A stretch of 64,000 nt of DNA from Diabrotica undecimpunctata (GCF_040954645.1 NC_092803.1:15315230-15379229), one strand, 5' to 3'. Shown: positions 32,464-45,030, counted from the first letter of the stretch. Numbers and translations: made by a program. Notes: generated by a model not told the origin, from the letters alone.

Positions 32464-33039
32464 CAGCGGTGCCCAAACAGTCGATAGCGACCAACCGATC
32501 GATTGCGACAGCTTCTGGAATCAATCTCAAAAGAATTCAAAATTATTCAGGTCCTGATCGAAATATTCCAGGCTTCTGAGGCAACATGACCGCGAGACGT
32601 TTGGCGAATGTTACCGATTGTTCTGGAATGGATTGTTCTGTTTCATGTATAACAAGCTGCGGTGACGGAGCATTATGTCAGTCTTTAATAAATTACGACA
32701 AGTAGAAGTTAAGAAGTAAAATAGCAATATTTAAAACACGAAATGAGTACTGAGATATCTCAAATCAGGCTTGCGGTTGGCACTCAGTAATTACGCAACG
32801 TCTTACACACAATTTGCAAATGATATGCAGTGCTTTACAATTATTAGTAAGTATTAGATGTTTGATTAGATACCTTCATTATATTTTGTATTTAGAAGCA
32901 TTTACAATATGAGCATTTTCAGAAATCTACGTATTTTAGTAGGTATCTAGGCTCCAGTCTAGTTGTAGTCGGCAGTCGATCGCTTTTATTTTAAATATCT
33001 TGTGATAGATCGCAGACACTGCAAATCTGAGTACTCCTG
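32464..33039. mobile_element. hAT-like non-autonomous element with 8-bp TSD
   Basis: The element begins CAGCGGTGCCCAAAC and ends GAGTACTCCTG, so its termini are CAG...CTG. CCCTAGAG (32456-32463) and CCCTAGAA (33040-33047) flank it, an 8-bp duplication with one mismatch, the hAT hallmark. Both subterminal regions carry GATCG-rich repeats (GTCGATAGCG, CGATCGATTGCG on the left; GCAGTCGATCGC on the right). It has no transposase motif at 576 bp, so it depends on another element. Confidence 0.75.
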
Positions 33040-33289
33040 CCCTAGAATTACCGTAAGACAAGGACATACTATTTTGTGTTTTCAATCCTATTGAGATAAT
33101 TTGAGGACAATTAAGTCCAAGTATAAGGCGTGCGTGTGACACATTTCCTAAATTTTATAAGAAGGTAATTGAGGTAATTAAAAAAAGTATCTAACATTAC
33201 CAAAGAAAACAGCCAAAAAAGAATCGCCAAAAAGATGAAATTGTAAGTGTAATAATGAAAAGATTTGCTGAATTTTAAAATTTTTGAAC

Positions 33290-34510
33290 TATGTACTTCC
33301 GTTAATATTAGATTGAACTCTGTTTTTATAAAGTTTTTTTAGTATCAATAATTCTACATCAGTTATCAATGCAAGCATGCAGTAAGAGGGGAGGTTACTG
33401 TAAGGTGCCAGCCGCCGCACTATATCTTAAAGCAGAACTATCAAAATCTACGAATGTGAGCGTTCTACTATATTTATTACTGCGACTATACAAATAACAT
33501 ACAGAAATAAATCAACATGATCCCAAATAAACCTGATTCTTGAAGAATTAAATCCTTGAATAGTCCTGAGATTGACTTTTGGTAAAATTAAGTATATAAC
33601 AGATACAGATGAAAAAAAATGAAAATGGGAACACAGTCAGTATTAATGTACTAGCTAAACGATAAATAGCTGGAACGAAGATAAAAGGAACGGCAGGAAG
33701 ATACAAAATAGAGGGAAATAGGAAAAAGGGAAACTCACGAAGAAAAAGAGTGCTGAAATAAAATCAGACCGAAAGATCCAGAAACTTTAGAAATGTGTAC
33801 ATGGATTTGAGGTTCAACAGAAAACCTGAAGGTAAGGGGTAACCTGTACTCTCTTATTCGGTCCCCCTTATAGTGCTACTTAGTAAAATTCCTTTTGCTT
33901 TTTTAACAACGTTACTATTTGCCTGTTTCAAACATTTATCTACTATATTTTGTTATACGTTTAAACATTTAAACGTCTAGCAAATATTGAAACGTTAAAA
34001 AAATACCTTTCTACATTCGTCTACGTTGGCACATGTTTACAGACAGATATACTTAATAAAAAAAAACTTGCCATTGAAAACAACCTTGGAGTCAGTACAG
34101 CAATTTTCTACGTACGTAATTAATTAATGAATAGTTTTATCTCCTTAAACAATAAACTGAATTAAATGCTTGTTTGACGATTCATTCATTCAACGTACAT
34201 TTTTATATCAAGTGTTTTTCCTCAAGTAGATATCAAGATGTGCGCTCGTGTTTCGTTGTTTACCGCTTTTCTGAAGTCATTGAAAGATAAGAGATATTCG
34301 ATAAATATGATATCACTCCGAATTGATGGTTTGGGTGGTTTTTAATATGTAGAAATTGAAAAAAACAACTCTACATGAGAATATTACTGTTAAAATACTG
34401 AGTTCACTTGCAACATACGCTTCGCTTTTAAAGCGACGTTTTTTAAACTTCGTTTAATTTAGCATATTTGGTAACTAACATAGCATAACCTAACTATCTA
34501 ATTGTTTATT
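33290..34510. other. Unassigned interval
   Basis: No recognisable coding or repeat feature; purine-rich stretch near 33640-33780 without motif. Confidence 0.4.
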
Positions 34511-34519
34511 AGGAAAAGG

Positions 34520-34692
34520 ACTGCAAAGAGATGTATAAATTATTGTTTCACACGTGTTCAATTGGGAATAAATCAGGGATCTCGGCGGGCCAGGGCTCCC
34601 TCTGACGAAGATTAGAGGTGACCTTAAAGCATAAGCGATGGCACCCCACAAAATAACCCCAACAGTGCGGTGCACATGCCGTTAGAGAAAAA
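34520..34692 (-). pseudogene. Tc1/mariner transposase scrap
   Basis: The minus strand reads HRTVGVILWGAIAYALRSPL then IFVRG, the block after the first catalytic Asp in Tc1-like enzymes. After an internal deletion and frame change it reads EPWPAEIPDLFPIEHV and a TGA where Trp is expected. The PDLxPIE block retains the third acidic residue. The second Asp region is deleted. It belongs to a different transposase family from the IS630-type copies here. Confidence 0.75.
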
Positions 34693-34699
34693 ACTGTAA

Positions 34700-35150
34700 A
34701 ACAAAACGATTACGTCGATCTTTAGGTGTTCGTGTTAGGTGTCGAAAAAGGACAAATCTGCGAATTCGACAATAAATTGTTCGCATCTCAATTGCTCTTC
34801 CATGTTCTACAAATTATTGATTTGCAATAGACCTGCTGGTAGAGAGCTGTCTCTTAGAGCCACAAACAACATAAAAAGAGCCAAAAACGCAGAATATTTT
34901 TGTTCAAAGGTGCAGATATTTATATTAAATAGAGCAAAATATTTATAATAAATTAATCGTTTCTCAACTGTGTCATACAATGAAAAAGTGCTTATAGTAC
35001 ATTTGAAAATGATTGATAGCACAAATTTTATTGCATGTATATATTATAAAACAGTGACGGAGATTTTCTAAAATAAAATATTGAGCATTGTTCTGAAAAT
35101 GTTCAGTTCTATAATAAAAAGCGATATTAATAAGTGAATTTGTGTAGTAC
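34700..35150. other. Unassigned, possible 5' region of the next transposon
   Basis: A 69-codon frame at 34739-34948 has no motif. No inverted repeat could be matched to the far end of the transposon that follows. Confidence 0.35.
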
Positions 35151-35154
35151 AAAA

Positions 35155-36838
35155 ACGTTTAATTTTACTCCTGTGAAATTCCTAGACCCACCTTCAATCG
35201 GATGGGGCCTTCTTCAAGAGTCACAACCTCTCTCCTGATACAAAAGTAAGAATGCTGCGGAGCTACGTCTTCTCTGTCCGTTTTTATTGTGTTGAATCGT
35301 GGACCTTGAACGAAGATATGTGCAGAAAACTGGAAGCATTTGAGATGTGGCTATATCGGAGAATACTTAAGATCCCGTGGACTGACCGAGTCACAAATGA
35401 GGAGGTCCTCAGAAGAATGAATAAGAACCGAGAGGTACTGACCACCATCAAATCTCGAAAGTTACAGTTCTTCGGACATATTATGCGAAATGAATCCAGA
35501 TATGCTCTCCTTCAAGCCATCTCGTTTGGAAAACGAGATCCAGGAAGAAGAACATCTTGGTTAAAGAACGTCAGAATCTGGTTCGATACAACATATGTGC
35601 AGCTTTTCCGCGCTGCTGCAGATAAGATAAAGATTGCCATGATGATCGCCAACATTCGTAACGGATAGGCACATCAAGAAGAAGACCTAAAACGTCAACA
35701 GGGAGAAATCCTGTTCGTATAGACGATACTCTGAAACAATCGATTCGAAGAAAAGATCATTCATTCTATTTACAAAAAAAGATTCCTACTTTGGATAAAC
35801 TTTTACTAGACATTATCGAAGACCAATCTTTGCCAAACATTAAAAAAGATAAATTGTGGAAAACTTTACGTGAATTACGATTCGTTTATGAGAATAACAA
35901 TAGAAAATCTGCGCTCATGGAGAAAGAAGAAATTATTTGTCGGAGAAGGCAATATTTAAGGGACATTCGAAAGTTAAGGAGAGAAGGCAAAAATATTTTT
36001 TATTAAGATGAAACATGGATAAATGAAGGGCATTTTGTAAAAAAAAATTGGCAAGATAAACTGGTTACAAATGCTCGTCAGTCATTTATAGAAGGTTTGT
36101 CTACGGGCTTAAAATTTCCAAATGGTAAAGCTCACCGTTTAATTATCACTCATATTGGAGGAGATAAAGGATTTATTGATGGAGGCTTGCTAGGTTTTAT
36201 TTCAAATTCTACGAACGACTACCATGAAGAAATGACTGCTGATGTTTTTGAGGAACATTTCAGTTAAGAAATGTTGGATTTATTACCACCAATTCCGTAA
36301 TAGTCATGGATTGCCAGTTACTATTCAAGATTAAAGAAACCGTTACCTAACACTAAATAGAGAAAGCAAGGTCTCTTAGATTGGCTAATAACCAAAGAAA
36401 TAGTAGTGCCAGCAAAAGTTTTACTTAAAAAAGAGTTATTGCAGCTATGCAAACAATATTCACCAAAATTTCAGAAGTAGATGAAATAGCAAAAGAACAT
36501 GGAGTTAAAGTGTTCCGATTACTATCTTATCACTTTGAACTTAACCCCATATAACTAATTTGGGCTATGTCGCGTGAGCTCAAATGAAGGGATATGTCGC
36601 GAGAAATAATACAAATATCTTCAAGAGGTTGGTCAACTATTATCTCACTCCATATCAAAAATTTCATCTTATAATTTGGTAAAAAGCTACCAGACGTGTC
36701 ATAGCCGAGGAAAAAACACTCTGGAAACTCGATATGTTAACAGAGGAAACAATAGAACCAATTATTATTTCTGTGAGAAATGAAGAAACTGATGGTGATG
36801 CCTCCTTATTGGAAGAAGACAACTTATAGACAGGTTAA
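35155..36838 (+). pseudogene. IS630/Tc1-mariner-type transposase, longest copy in the window
   Basis: After a short N-terminal piece (VKIPRP before 35188) and a retrotransposon insertion, the frame resumes at 35688 with KTSTGRNPVRIDDTLKQSI, PTLDKLLLDIIEDQ and KLWKTLRELRF. The core has DETWINEGHFVKKNW near 36008 with the first catalytic Asp, RLIITHIGGDKGFIDGGLLG near 36140, DYHEEMTADVFEEHF near 36220, SVIVMD near 36295 (second Asp; a frameshift adjoins it), GVKVFRLLSYHFELNPI near 36505, then VIAEEKTLWKLDM and an acidic tail ending 36836-36838. The codon that should give the third acidic residue (NPIE) is TAA. Stops and shifts make it inactive. Confidence 0.85.
35189..35682 (+). mobile_element. 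5'-truncated RTE-like element (family C, copy 2) inside the transposase
   Basis: The insert encodes an open C-terminus: MLRSYVFSVRFYCVESWTLN, MCRKLEAFEMWLYRRILKIP, WTDRVTNEEVLRRMNKN, RKLQFFGHIMRNE and GRRTSWLKNVRIWF, ending LFRAAADKIKIAMMIANIRN and a stop at 35666-35668, then an AAGAAG tail. AGACC flanks both sides (35184-35188 and 35683-35687), a short TSD merging with the tail. The transposase frame is continuous if the insert is ignored, which fixes the boundaries. Confidence 0.85.
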
Positions 36839-36844
36839 GTAGGT

Positions 36845-37740
36845 ATATTACCTACGTAATATTGACACTTCAGTTTTTTTTTATTATTAAAGTCATTTCT
36901 TGTTCCCCCTCACTGAGGCGTTCAGTTATTGCTTAATCCCTTAAATTTAGACCTGTGCAAAATTTGGGCTATCAATAATTTTCAAACGTACTATAGTTTA
37001 CGCTTAAATTATGTTTAACGGGGCGATGGACGAAACAGGAAAGTGTATTGATAATTAGACGAAAGATGAATAGTAATTAGTGACCAAAGCTAGCGATATA
37101 GATGTTTGCATTCCTTGAACAAAAGTCAAATATAAAAAAAAAACATAATCAGATTACGTAAAAGTTACATCTCTTCTGTGTTTACAATTTTTCCTTTAAT
37201 GGAAACGTGCATCGACACATATAATAGAAAAAAGGAAAGAGAATCTGCTTGTTTATATTAACATCTAACAACTAACACAGTCGTTAAAATATAACAATGA
37301 ATGGATTTACGTATGAATATCCAAATACCTGAATAATAATTTCCGGATCATTCTGTTATACAAACAATAAATTATACTCTTTTAGCTGTTGCTAAAAAAT
37401 GCAATATATTCTAATTTAAACCACATCTAACTTACTCTATCGAACCCAGCGATTATTCTACCGATAATATCTGATAAGCCCTGATTAGAATCACGTATGC
37501 GTCCTTGAATTCATTCTCAGACCGAGCCTGTATTCATTTACCTTCTGTTACAACTTGCTCCTTCTTCAACACCTCTTTACCAGTGACCAGTGAATCCCTA
37601 GATTTGAAACCCAGATAAAAGTCCGAAATGGATGTGAAATTATACGGAGTTTTTATAGCGCACCTGGCATCTGCCTGTGCACGATTAAGCCCTGTGTTTT
37701 TTCGATCAATTAAGTATGACAGAATGACGATTATGCATCA
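36845..37740. other. Unassigned interval
   Basis: It presumably includes the 3' end of the preceding transposon, but I could not find its inverted repeat. No gene. Confidence 0.4.
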
Positions 37741-37743
37741 GTG

Positions 37744-37746
<3 letters not shown>

Positions 37747-37819
<73 letters not shown>
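37747..37819. repeat. AT dinucleotide microsatellite
   Basis: About 73 bases of uninterrupted TA repeat in non-coding sequence. Confidence 0.97.
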
Positions 37820-37822
<3 letters not shown>

Positions 37823-37929
37823 AAAATATGCTACCCTAGCTTTAATAAGTAGTCTAATCATATTTTTTCTTGATTATATTATTTCTCTATGCATTTAAGT
37901 AGTACTGTAAAATTTTTAAACATGAGCAA

Positions 37930-38130
37930 AGAACCCAGCACATCCAAACAGTGGAAAGAAGCAACAATATGCCCAAAACACAAAATAGGGAACGTGACAG
38001 AATGTAAGAACTGCAGAATAGCTTGTTTGCCATATCAATTAGAAATATAATTCAGATCAAAATAGTAAAATAATGTAGAAGAATATCAATCTGGCTTTAT
38101 TACAAGCAGGTCCTTCACAGACTAATAGCT
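37930..38130 (+). mobile_element. RTE-like RT N-terminal scrap
   Basis: The frame reads SKQWKEATICPKHKIGNVTE, CKNCRIACLPYQLEI then EEYQSGFITSRSFTD. This matches the WKxAxICPIHKKGDxxECxNYRGIxLL ... YQxGFRxGRSTxD opening of RTE-like RT domains. It has stops in between and nothing recognisable after it. Confidence 0.6.
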
Positions 38131-38139
38131 AATATGAAT

Positions 38140-38840
38140 TCAAGATTAAACAAAAATAACAAAGTTTGTGAAGCACTTGAATTATTTTTTGAAGTCATAT
38201 TTTCGATATCAATGTGTAGCATATGCGAAGGATCTTCTCTTTCAGTCAAGAGAAATTCAAGAAAAGATTTTCAATTGAAAAAATTTTAATAGACTTGAGA
38301 CGGAGGCCAGGAAGTTGATTTCACATAAACAAGGAACAAATGAAATATATGGATATGAAGAGAGATGAGCAACATATAGAGCAGTCATTTAAAATATCTA
38401 ATCAAGTATTGAGAAGACCTAAACAAATTCTGATGTGAATATTTAAAAGGCATTCAATAGATAAGACATTGCTCAACAGGGCGTAGAGATCCATGAAAAC
38501 CAAGTTTTCTTCCACATAAAGTTTCTTCAATCTTTGATTTTTAGAAACTTCATTTATCTAATGAAAGTAAATCTTTTCTATATGTTCCCGTGATCACAAA
38601 GTATTGTATAGTAAAGTAATAAAAATAGGAAATGTTGAATTTAATAAAAGAGCTGAATGGTGGCCTGTCAATTACTGGATTAACTATGATTTTACAGGGA
38701 AACTCTCATGTAATTTGCCATTCAAAGGCGATGCTGCGGCTATAATATTTCTTACAAATAAATTTTTTCAGTCATTGACGGGAGATGTCAATCATAGGTT
38801 ACTACATGTTCATAACTGGATTTCTTTTCATTGCAGTATT
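38140..38840. other. Unassigned
   Basis: An open frame from 38604 runs into the pogo-like N-terminus below, but its first 80 codons carry no motif. A phrase around 38805-38823 (TGTTCATAACTGGAT) recurs loosely near 39764, perhaps element UTR. Confidence 0.35.
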
Positions 38841-38844
38841 TACC

Positions 38845-39600
38845 AACTGACTGAAAGAATGAGGAGGGGCAGCTCAGTTGCTGCTGCTTCAAAAAAATTT
38901 AAAGTACCTCGTATAACTTTGATATACAAAGTAAAAGGAAAATATCCCGAGGTTTGCACTATGAGTACTTCTCCAACCTTAATAAATGAGGAAGAAAACA
39001 TCTTGGTACAGTGGATGATAGAACTTTCTAGAATTCATTCACGAAACCTTGGAATCTAACAGACCTATCAACATATCCAGTCAAGAAGATATTAAGAAAA
39101 GTTTGTGACTCACCCAAGCCAGGAACTTCAAGAGCTCCTCATTACCAGTTTTGTACTGGTACCAAACGGTACCTTTCTTTTAGATGTGCCATTGCCCTTT
39201 AAAAGAGCATTATTCTGGCCAAATTCGACTCCCAAGGAAACAAAAAAAATAAAAAATACGGAGAAAATACCATGAGTTGTTACTTATGAAGCGTGGCAAA
39301 ACTGTCATGAGAAAAAAGATGAGAAAACCAGAAAACTTGAAGAAAAATAAAAAAGAGTTTTTCTAGGAAAGCAAAAGAAATTACTTACTTAGATTAAATT
39401 AAGAAATGAAAAAAAACCTCTGATTCTGAAAGCTCTGAAGACTGGATAAAAAGAGGTGGTAGCTAAGATAACATAGAAATCAATAAGAACGAAAAAACTG
39501 AATTTTCAGAAGGAGACTATATTTTTTTTTTAGATATAATCGATAAATTACACACTCCTGCGATTGTAACTTCAAGAGATGCTAAAATATAACTTTTCAA
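38845..39600 (+). pseudogene. Pogo-like transposase with deleted catalytic core
   Basis: The N-terminal psq-type helix-turn-helix is clear: MRRGSSVAAASKKFKVPRIT, LIYKVKGKYPEV, then INEEENILVQWMIELSRIHS to about 39057. The DDE core is missing. C-terminal pieces follow: DSPKPGTSRAPHYQF near 39110, a charged coiled segment (VVTYEAWQNCHEKKDEKTRK near 39270-39330), and DSESSEDWIK with EGDYIFF near 39420-39530. This order (HTH, core, charged coil, acidic EGDY tail) is usual for insect pogo-type elements. It is a deletion derivative that could bind DNA ends but not cut, if it were expressed. Confidence 0.7.
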
Positions 39601-39609
39601 AGCCTATCG

Positions 39610-41220
39610 ATGTATTGGAAGCACCTTAAATACTTACTATTATAATTATTAAGTAAGTGTATTTTTTATTTGATATATTCTCATTTAAGTTTGTTTTTTA
39701 ATACACAATTTAATTTTTATAAGTAGTTAAAATATCATTATTAATTATTTTTTGGGATTTTATCATGTCCATAACTGGGATGTTAAAAAACGGATTTTTT
39801 CAAAACTGATATGTCAATTACTGGGTAAAAAAATGGCTTGTACTCAGAAGTTATTATGCAAGGGGTACTGGACAACTTTGAGGATCACAATATCGGATAT
39901 GAATCTAAATATAACTTGTAACTTTAATAAATAAACGATGTTTATGTTACTGTATACCTCAATAGTGCATACATGAATCAAAGAACACATTTTCATTACA
40001 TAAAAATAGTACCAACCACTTGTGCAGCTAACGGAGACAGACATCTTCATATTAAAAGTACTCTCAAACAGTGAAGACAATGTTTAAATCTCCTCTAAGA
40101 GAAATTTTTAATAAGTTGTCACTTCTACCAATACCAGTACCTTCGCCTGAAGTATCCTTAACTGAATAGGTAAACAGAAGTTAGTTTTTCAAGAGGCTAA
40201 CGCTAGATATAATTCAGAAAGTATTGTGAAAACATTCTCTCGACATTTAAAATCGTAAAGTTTGTTTAAATTTTCAAAATTATAATTCTTAAGTTTTTAG
40301 AAATATATTTAAATAAAAAGTATAAGAACTTCAAAGGGAATTTACTAAAATGTCATTATTAATTGACATCTTTAGCATTGATTAAAATAGACAGGTGTCT
40401 AGAGAGAAACAAAGAAATGTGACAGAATTTTACCAAAAATATTGTAAAAACTGTTTTTAACATTTTGCAAATAAAAATTGATTTTCGTGATTTTTTACAA
40501 AATGATATTTGAACAAGGAACAGTAATAGAACAATCTTGAAGTTTGTGGCCATCTTTGAACTCTTTAAAACAGTCAATTAAAGATACCTAAACAATAAAG
40601 ATCGTGACACGCAATGCTATTACTGACAGATACCACAAAGTGACATTCTTGACATCTGTCAAAAGTATGACATTATACAGGAATTTTTCCAAAACTTGCT
40701 ATTTCTAATGCAAAAAAATTGTGTGTATTTTGCAATAAAAAAGTTGAATTTAAAGCCCCAATTTTGCACATACGATCGGTACAAAAACCGAAACCGCTGA
40801 ACATGTTCAACAACCACCAAAAATATGTAACGATCCCATGAACTCATTGAGACCTTTCAAAATTTAGCGCTCAAAATAAATATTCTGAATGTAATCCTGA
40901 ACAAAACATTTATAGGTATTCGCGGCTATTTATACTTTTGCACTTATTTTTGTTTTGATCGTTCTGCCAAATTCATTTAAAATACGAACATTGAAAATAT
41001 TTCAAATCATCAGCAACGTGGTCCATTGACAACAAAAATGTCATTAATAAGACACTAGGGTACTTTGGATCACTTAGGATAACCTAAACTTTTTACACTG
41101 ATTTATTTAGAAGAACATAGAGTTAGTTATTTTCGGGTAATAAAGGGTCTAGGAATGCCAAGAAAGATAAGAAATTGCATGAAGAGGATTTAGGCCAGAT
41201 GAAATTGAAGCAAATGTGAA
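39610..41220. other. Unassigned interval
   Basis: Short hydrophobic frames on the minus strand at 39844-40080 and 40359-40847 look like chance in AT-rich DNA. A small hairpin (TGACAGAT...ATCTGTCA) lies near 40622-40662. Confidence 0.4.
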
Positions 41221-41223
41221 GTA

Positions 41224-41972
41224 CCAAACCAGTTGGTAAATTTCACAAAACTAACTGTTGAAAAAGTTGAATTTAGAGTACGAATCCAGGGGGAATTGTC
41301 TCAAATATTCAAAACAAATAACGGACTGCGCCAGGAAAACCTCTCCTCATGTATATCGCAAATCAGTGCAAATCCTTGTCTATGCTGCCTATCAATATCC
41401 CACGACCACTTGTTACAGAAAACGACATTATCGAAGCAGTTAACAAATTTGTATAGCTGGGAGATAAACCGTAGAATTTGCACGGCTTACAGGCGCTATA
41501 CTGGGCTTAATCTCCTTCTTAAATCCTTAATTATATCGAGAAATATAAAGATAAAACTCTACAAAACAATCATATGCCCAGTCCTAACATATGGTTCAGA
41601 GACCTGGATTCTAACAAAAAATAATGAAAACAATTTAGAATGTTTCGAAAGAAAAGTACCAAGGCGAATGAATCTATGGAGCCGTGAATGACAAGAGTGT
41701 GACGACGATACAACTTTCGAACTTTATAGAATACTCCAGGAACCAGATATCGTAAAATTGGTTGGAACAAACTGACCCAAGTAGAAAACGTTCCTTGATA
41801 GCCCCATTGACCAGAGAAGAAAAGGGAGACCCAAAACAATAACATCGATGAGGACATGAGAAATGTGGGAATATGTGCATGGCGGAGGTAGGTGATCGAT
41901 AGGGACGACTGGAGAGAAATTCTTATGGAGGATATGAACCACGCAGGGTTATAAAGCCAGAATAATGATAAT
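41224..41972 (+). mobile_element. RTE-like element (family D, copy 2), internally deleted, with TSD
   Basis: The copy parallels 57247-58274 but lacks blocks. Present are FTKLTVEKVEFRVRIQGELS, TNNGLRQ (RT motif before the Cys/Pro block), then, after loss of the YADD region, RRICTAYRRYTGLNLLLKS, LYKTIICPVLTYGSETWILT and ECFERKVPRRM, then a decayed basic tail and a GATAAT-type end. AAATGTGAAGTA (41212-41223) and AAATTTGAAGTA (41973-41984) flank it, with one mismatch in 12. No catalytic Asp pair remains. Confidence 0.8.
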
Positions 41973-41984
41973 AAATTTGAAGTA

Positions 41985-44820
41985 AAACAAGGATTAGGAC
42001 GATGTGATCCGCCACTCCATACTGTATTAATACAAGAGGAAAAGGTTGACGTAACTTCCTCCGCGGTTAATATTAGTTATTGCTGTGGAATGCAATATCT
42101 TTTAACATTTATGTCACAAAATGGTTGCGATCCTGTAGTGTTCCCTTCCTAAGTTATTATATTTTGGCTCTACGGTTCTAATGAAGACCAGTAAGCCACA
42201 TATTTGTATTTAAAGTCGCCTCCCATCTATTTAAACATTTTGCGTTACCATTATCTTTATAATTTGAATGTGATTGGCTTTTACAAATAGTTCTAACAAT
42301 AATAGCAACATAAAAAGAGAATTCCAAAAAAAAATCACAAGAAACTTAACACAGAAATCAGAGAAAATTGGTCGGAAAGAAGAAAATTATAGTGATATTT
42401 ATTATATTAGAGCAAAAATGATGACAATACTATTTTTTATAAAGTCTTATACTTTGAAATCTCCAACGAAATGTTTAAATTGTCAGTATAAATGATTCAG
42501 TTAAAATTAAAGTAAGGAAAATTGTTTGATTTATTTCCAATGTATCAAAATACAGTAGTTTCTTTAACTAAAATCTTGTATTTTAAAAATATACTAGACC
42601 TGCAAGCCCAAATATGAAACGAAAATTTATTTTAAGAAAAAAATTCAGAATAAACTAGAAGAAATTCGAATTAACAAGTACAATCTAAAAAAATGTTTTT
42701 TAAAGATCTCAAAAGCATGCCCGACATAAACAAGGCCCGAAGTCATTTAAAAATTGTTTCTTGACACATTCGTACAACTAGCGCCAAAAATAACAGCGCC
42801 GGAAGTACACAAAACGTCCAACAATCGACCATTAACTCCTCTCTAAAGAAATTCAGCTCTGGCCAGTTAAAAACGGGCGAGATAAATGATGTAGTGCATA
42901 AAAGAACGACAGAACTTTTCAAAAGTCTGAAGCTACCGGATACCGTGTTGTCGATCATGTATTAAAGAACTTGAAAACTAACAATACACACGACTCGGAG
43001 CGAATTTACAGAAGAAGTCATAACAATGGGGTTTAGGTATGTATTATAGATATAAGTTGTAAGCTATTTATCACTTTATTTCTGATTATTATGGCGTTTT
43101 CTTTTCCTTAAGACATATAATCCTCTGCAATACGTCACAAAATATTATGTAAACGATAATTTAGAGAGTAAAATTCAAAAATTCACTGGTTGGTTGATAG
43201 CTTGAGTATGATCTCTTCAGAAACTACTACAAACTTCACGATAATGACTATAATATTGCTGTAATATTTTGTTAAAAATATGCCTAAAGAAAAATCTAAA
43301 ACCATGGAAAGGAAAGTACGAAGGAATGTAACGTAAGTTCCTCTGAAGATCAAGTAGTTATCAAATAAGATGAAGACGACCGAGTTTTATGATAAGAAAC
43401 CTAAACAAAACCGAATATTTAACAACATAATGTAACTATAAGACAGCTAAAGCCGAAGAAGGGCAATCAAAGATAAACGGGATGTGGCACTCCGGCACAA
43501 ACACGCACGGGACTGCGTTTGCTACTCCACGCAGAGTGTGACCGCGCGATCTGTCGTTACATTGCGTTTATACGTAGCCCGCTTCTACAAATACAAATTT
43601 AAGTATTTAGCATTGATAAGATCAAACAAAAGAACAGTTGAGGAAAATATAAGGTATAAGGATAGAAAAGGCTTGAAGATGAGAGAAGGAATGCAGTAAA
43701 ACTGTGGAAATCCTTAGCTGTAGTAATCTAAACAAGAGAATCGTTTTGATAAAAATGTCCTTGTAAAAAATTAAGAAAAACGATATGGGGCACGATATTT
43801 TTGATCCCCTCATTTCTTGTTAGCAACAAAAACAAGAACGATGTAGTGAATAACATAATATTTTATTTATTATTTTCAGAAACACTACATAGATATAAAA
43901 TTTTTCGGAAATTCAATTATATAAAGTTGAGAACACAACGGGGCTTCTTATCAAAACCATATAACGAAAGCCAACAAGCAATGGTCACCAAATGTAGTGT
44001 TCTTGAAACGTGTGGTTTGATATTGTAATATCAATTCTAGGAAATGTGGCTTATATGTTCGGTATCACGTATCACAGGCAATTATTATCAGTAGCTTTAG
44101 ATCATCCTTTTATCGTGTAGGTAAAAAAAATATTTTTACAGGTCACGATTGGATTTCTAAGAAAAATTGTTTGGTAATTGTGGAGAACCTATGAATGACG
44201 AAAGAACAAATTATACAAACGACTAAACCTATAGTAGGATCAGATGCATTTACGAATATTGCAGATCATCCATTAACAGAGACATTTAGTAAGCAATAAT
44301 TTAGTAAGAGCAATATTTTAGCTAAAGTTTTAGGTTTCAAAAAGCTGTGTGAACAATCGGTGGTGAATTCGCTAAGAATGGAACCAACATACAATCGAAT
44401 CGAGTGCCACTTTCTGTATAACATTCTGAACATTATAGAAAGAATAAAAAAGATTTTATGTCATCAATATGAGTCACGTGAATGTAGTACTTCGCCTCCA
44501 AAGCGAGTTAGGGCCTAGAAATTTGTCAAAAAAGTGTTAGCATAAACTTTTTTTTAACGCAAAGCAGGAGGGAAGGAATTGTGCCTTGTGACTTACTTAA
44601 ATTCTAGTAAAATAATAAATCCAGTTTATTATTATAGCTTCAAATGGCCGAAAACAATCGTGAGAAACCTGGTTTATAGAAGAAAACATAAATCCATCAA
44701 CACAGCGTACTTTCGACACAGCAAAAAACCACTACGACATTCAGAAGGTACAAACTATGACAAAATCCTACTTATTAGCCAGATTTAGTTTCCGCTACCT
44801 TCTAGTTATCATATTTCAAA
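41985..44820. other. Unassigned interval with one GC-rich patch
   Basis: GC- and CpG-rich sequence at about 43470-43600 contrasts with its flanks and is open on the plus strand (43484-43699) without a motif. The rest is AT-rich and unassigned. Confidence 0.4.
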
Positions 44821-44874
44821 AAATATATGCTTGGAAAGCGGTTTTCATTGAATGAAAAGGTAAATGCAGCAGCG

Positions 44875-45030
44875 AAAAAGCATTTTTCAGTTTTCAGGAT
44901 TCTTACATGGATAGAACTACAAAAGTTATTGAACAACTCACGACATATAAATGTAAAATATCGTATAAGAAAAGTCTTACTACATTTTATGGACTACAAA
45001 AATATGTTTGACAAAGTTTAGCATATTAAA
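44875..45030 (+). mobile_element. RTE-like RT motif A scrap
   Basis: RILTWIELQKLLNNSRHINV leads into KVLLHFMDYKNMFDKV and a stop. This is the pattern (IFTLRQIIEKSREY...LLFIDYKKAFDSV) before and across the first catalytic Asp in RTE-like RTs. Nothing recognisable follows. Confidence 0.55.

Larger units (their letters stand above)
30890..33285 (+). pseudogene. IS630/Tc1-mariner-type transposase split by two insertions
   Basis: Three exon-like pieces belong to one ancestral transposase. Piece one (30890-31144): LTEIPLSTIAKTFKNETYHD, then RPTDASLIKLLKTIIYDCY and NEIPTIEII, a helix-turn-helix-type N-terminus. Piece two (32147-32463): RKKFETTGGNNRKRL, VDYHKSMKAYIFED, then VIVLDNASYNS with the second catalytic Asp. 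Piece three (33040-33285): FNPIEII, which keeps the third acidic residue, then RRACDTFPKFYKKVIEVIKK. The gap between pieces one and two is a retrotransposon and the gap between two and three a hAT-like element; each has its own TSD and the frame is continuous across both sites. The first catalytic Asp region and some linker are deleted, and several stops remain. Dead. Confidence 0.8.
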
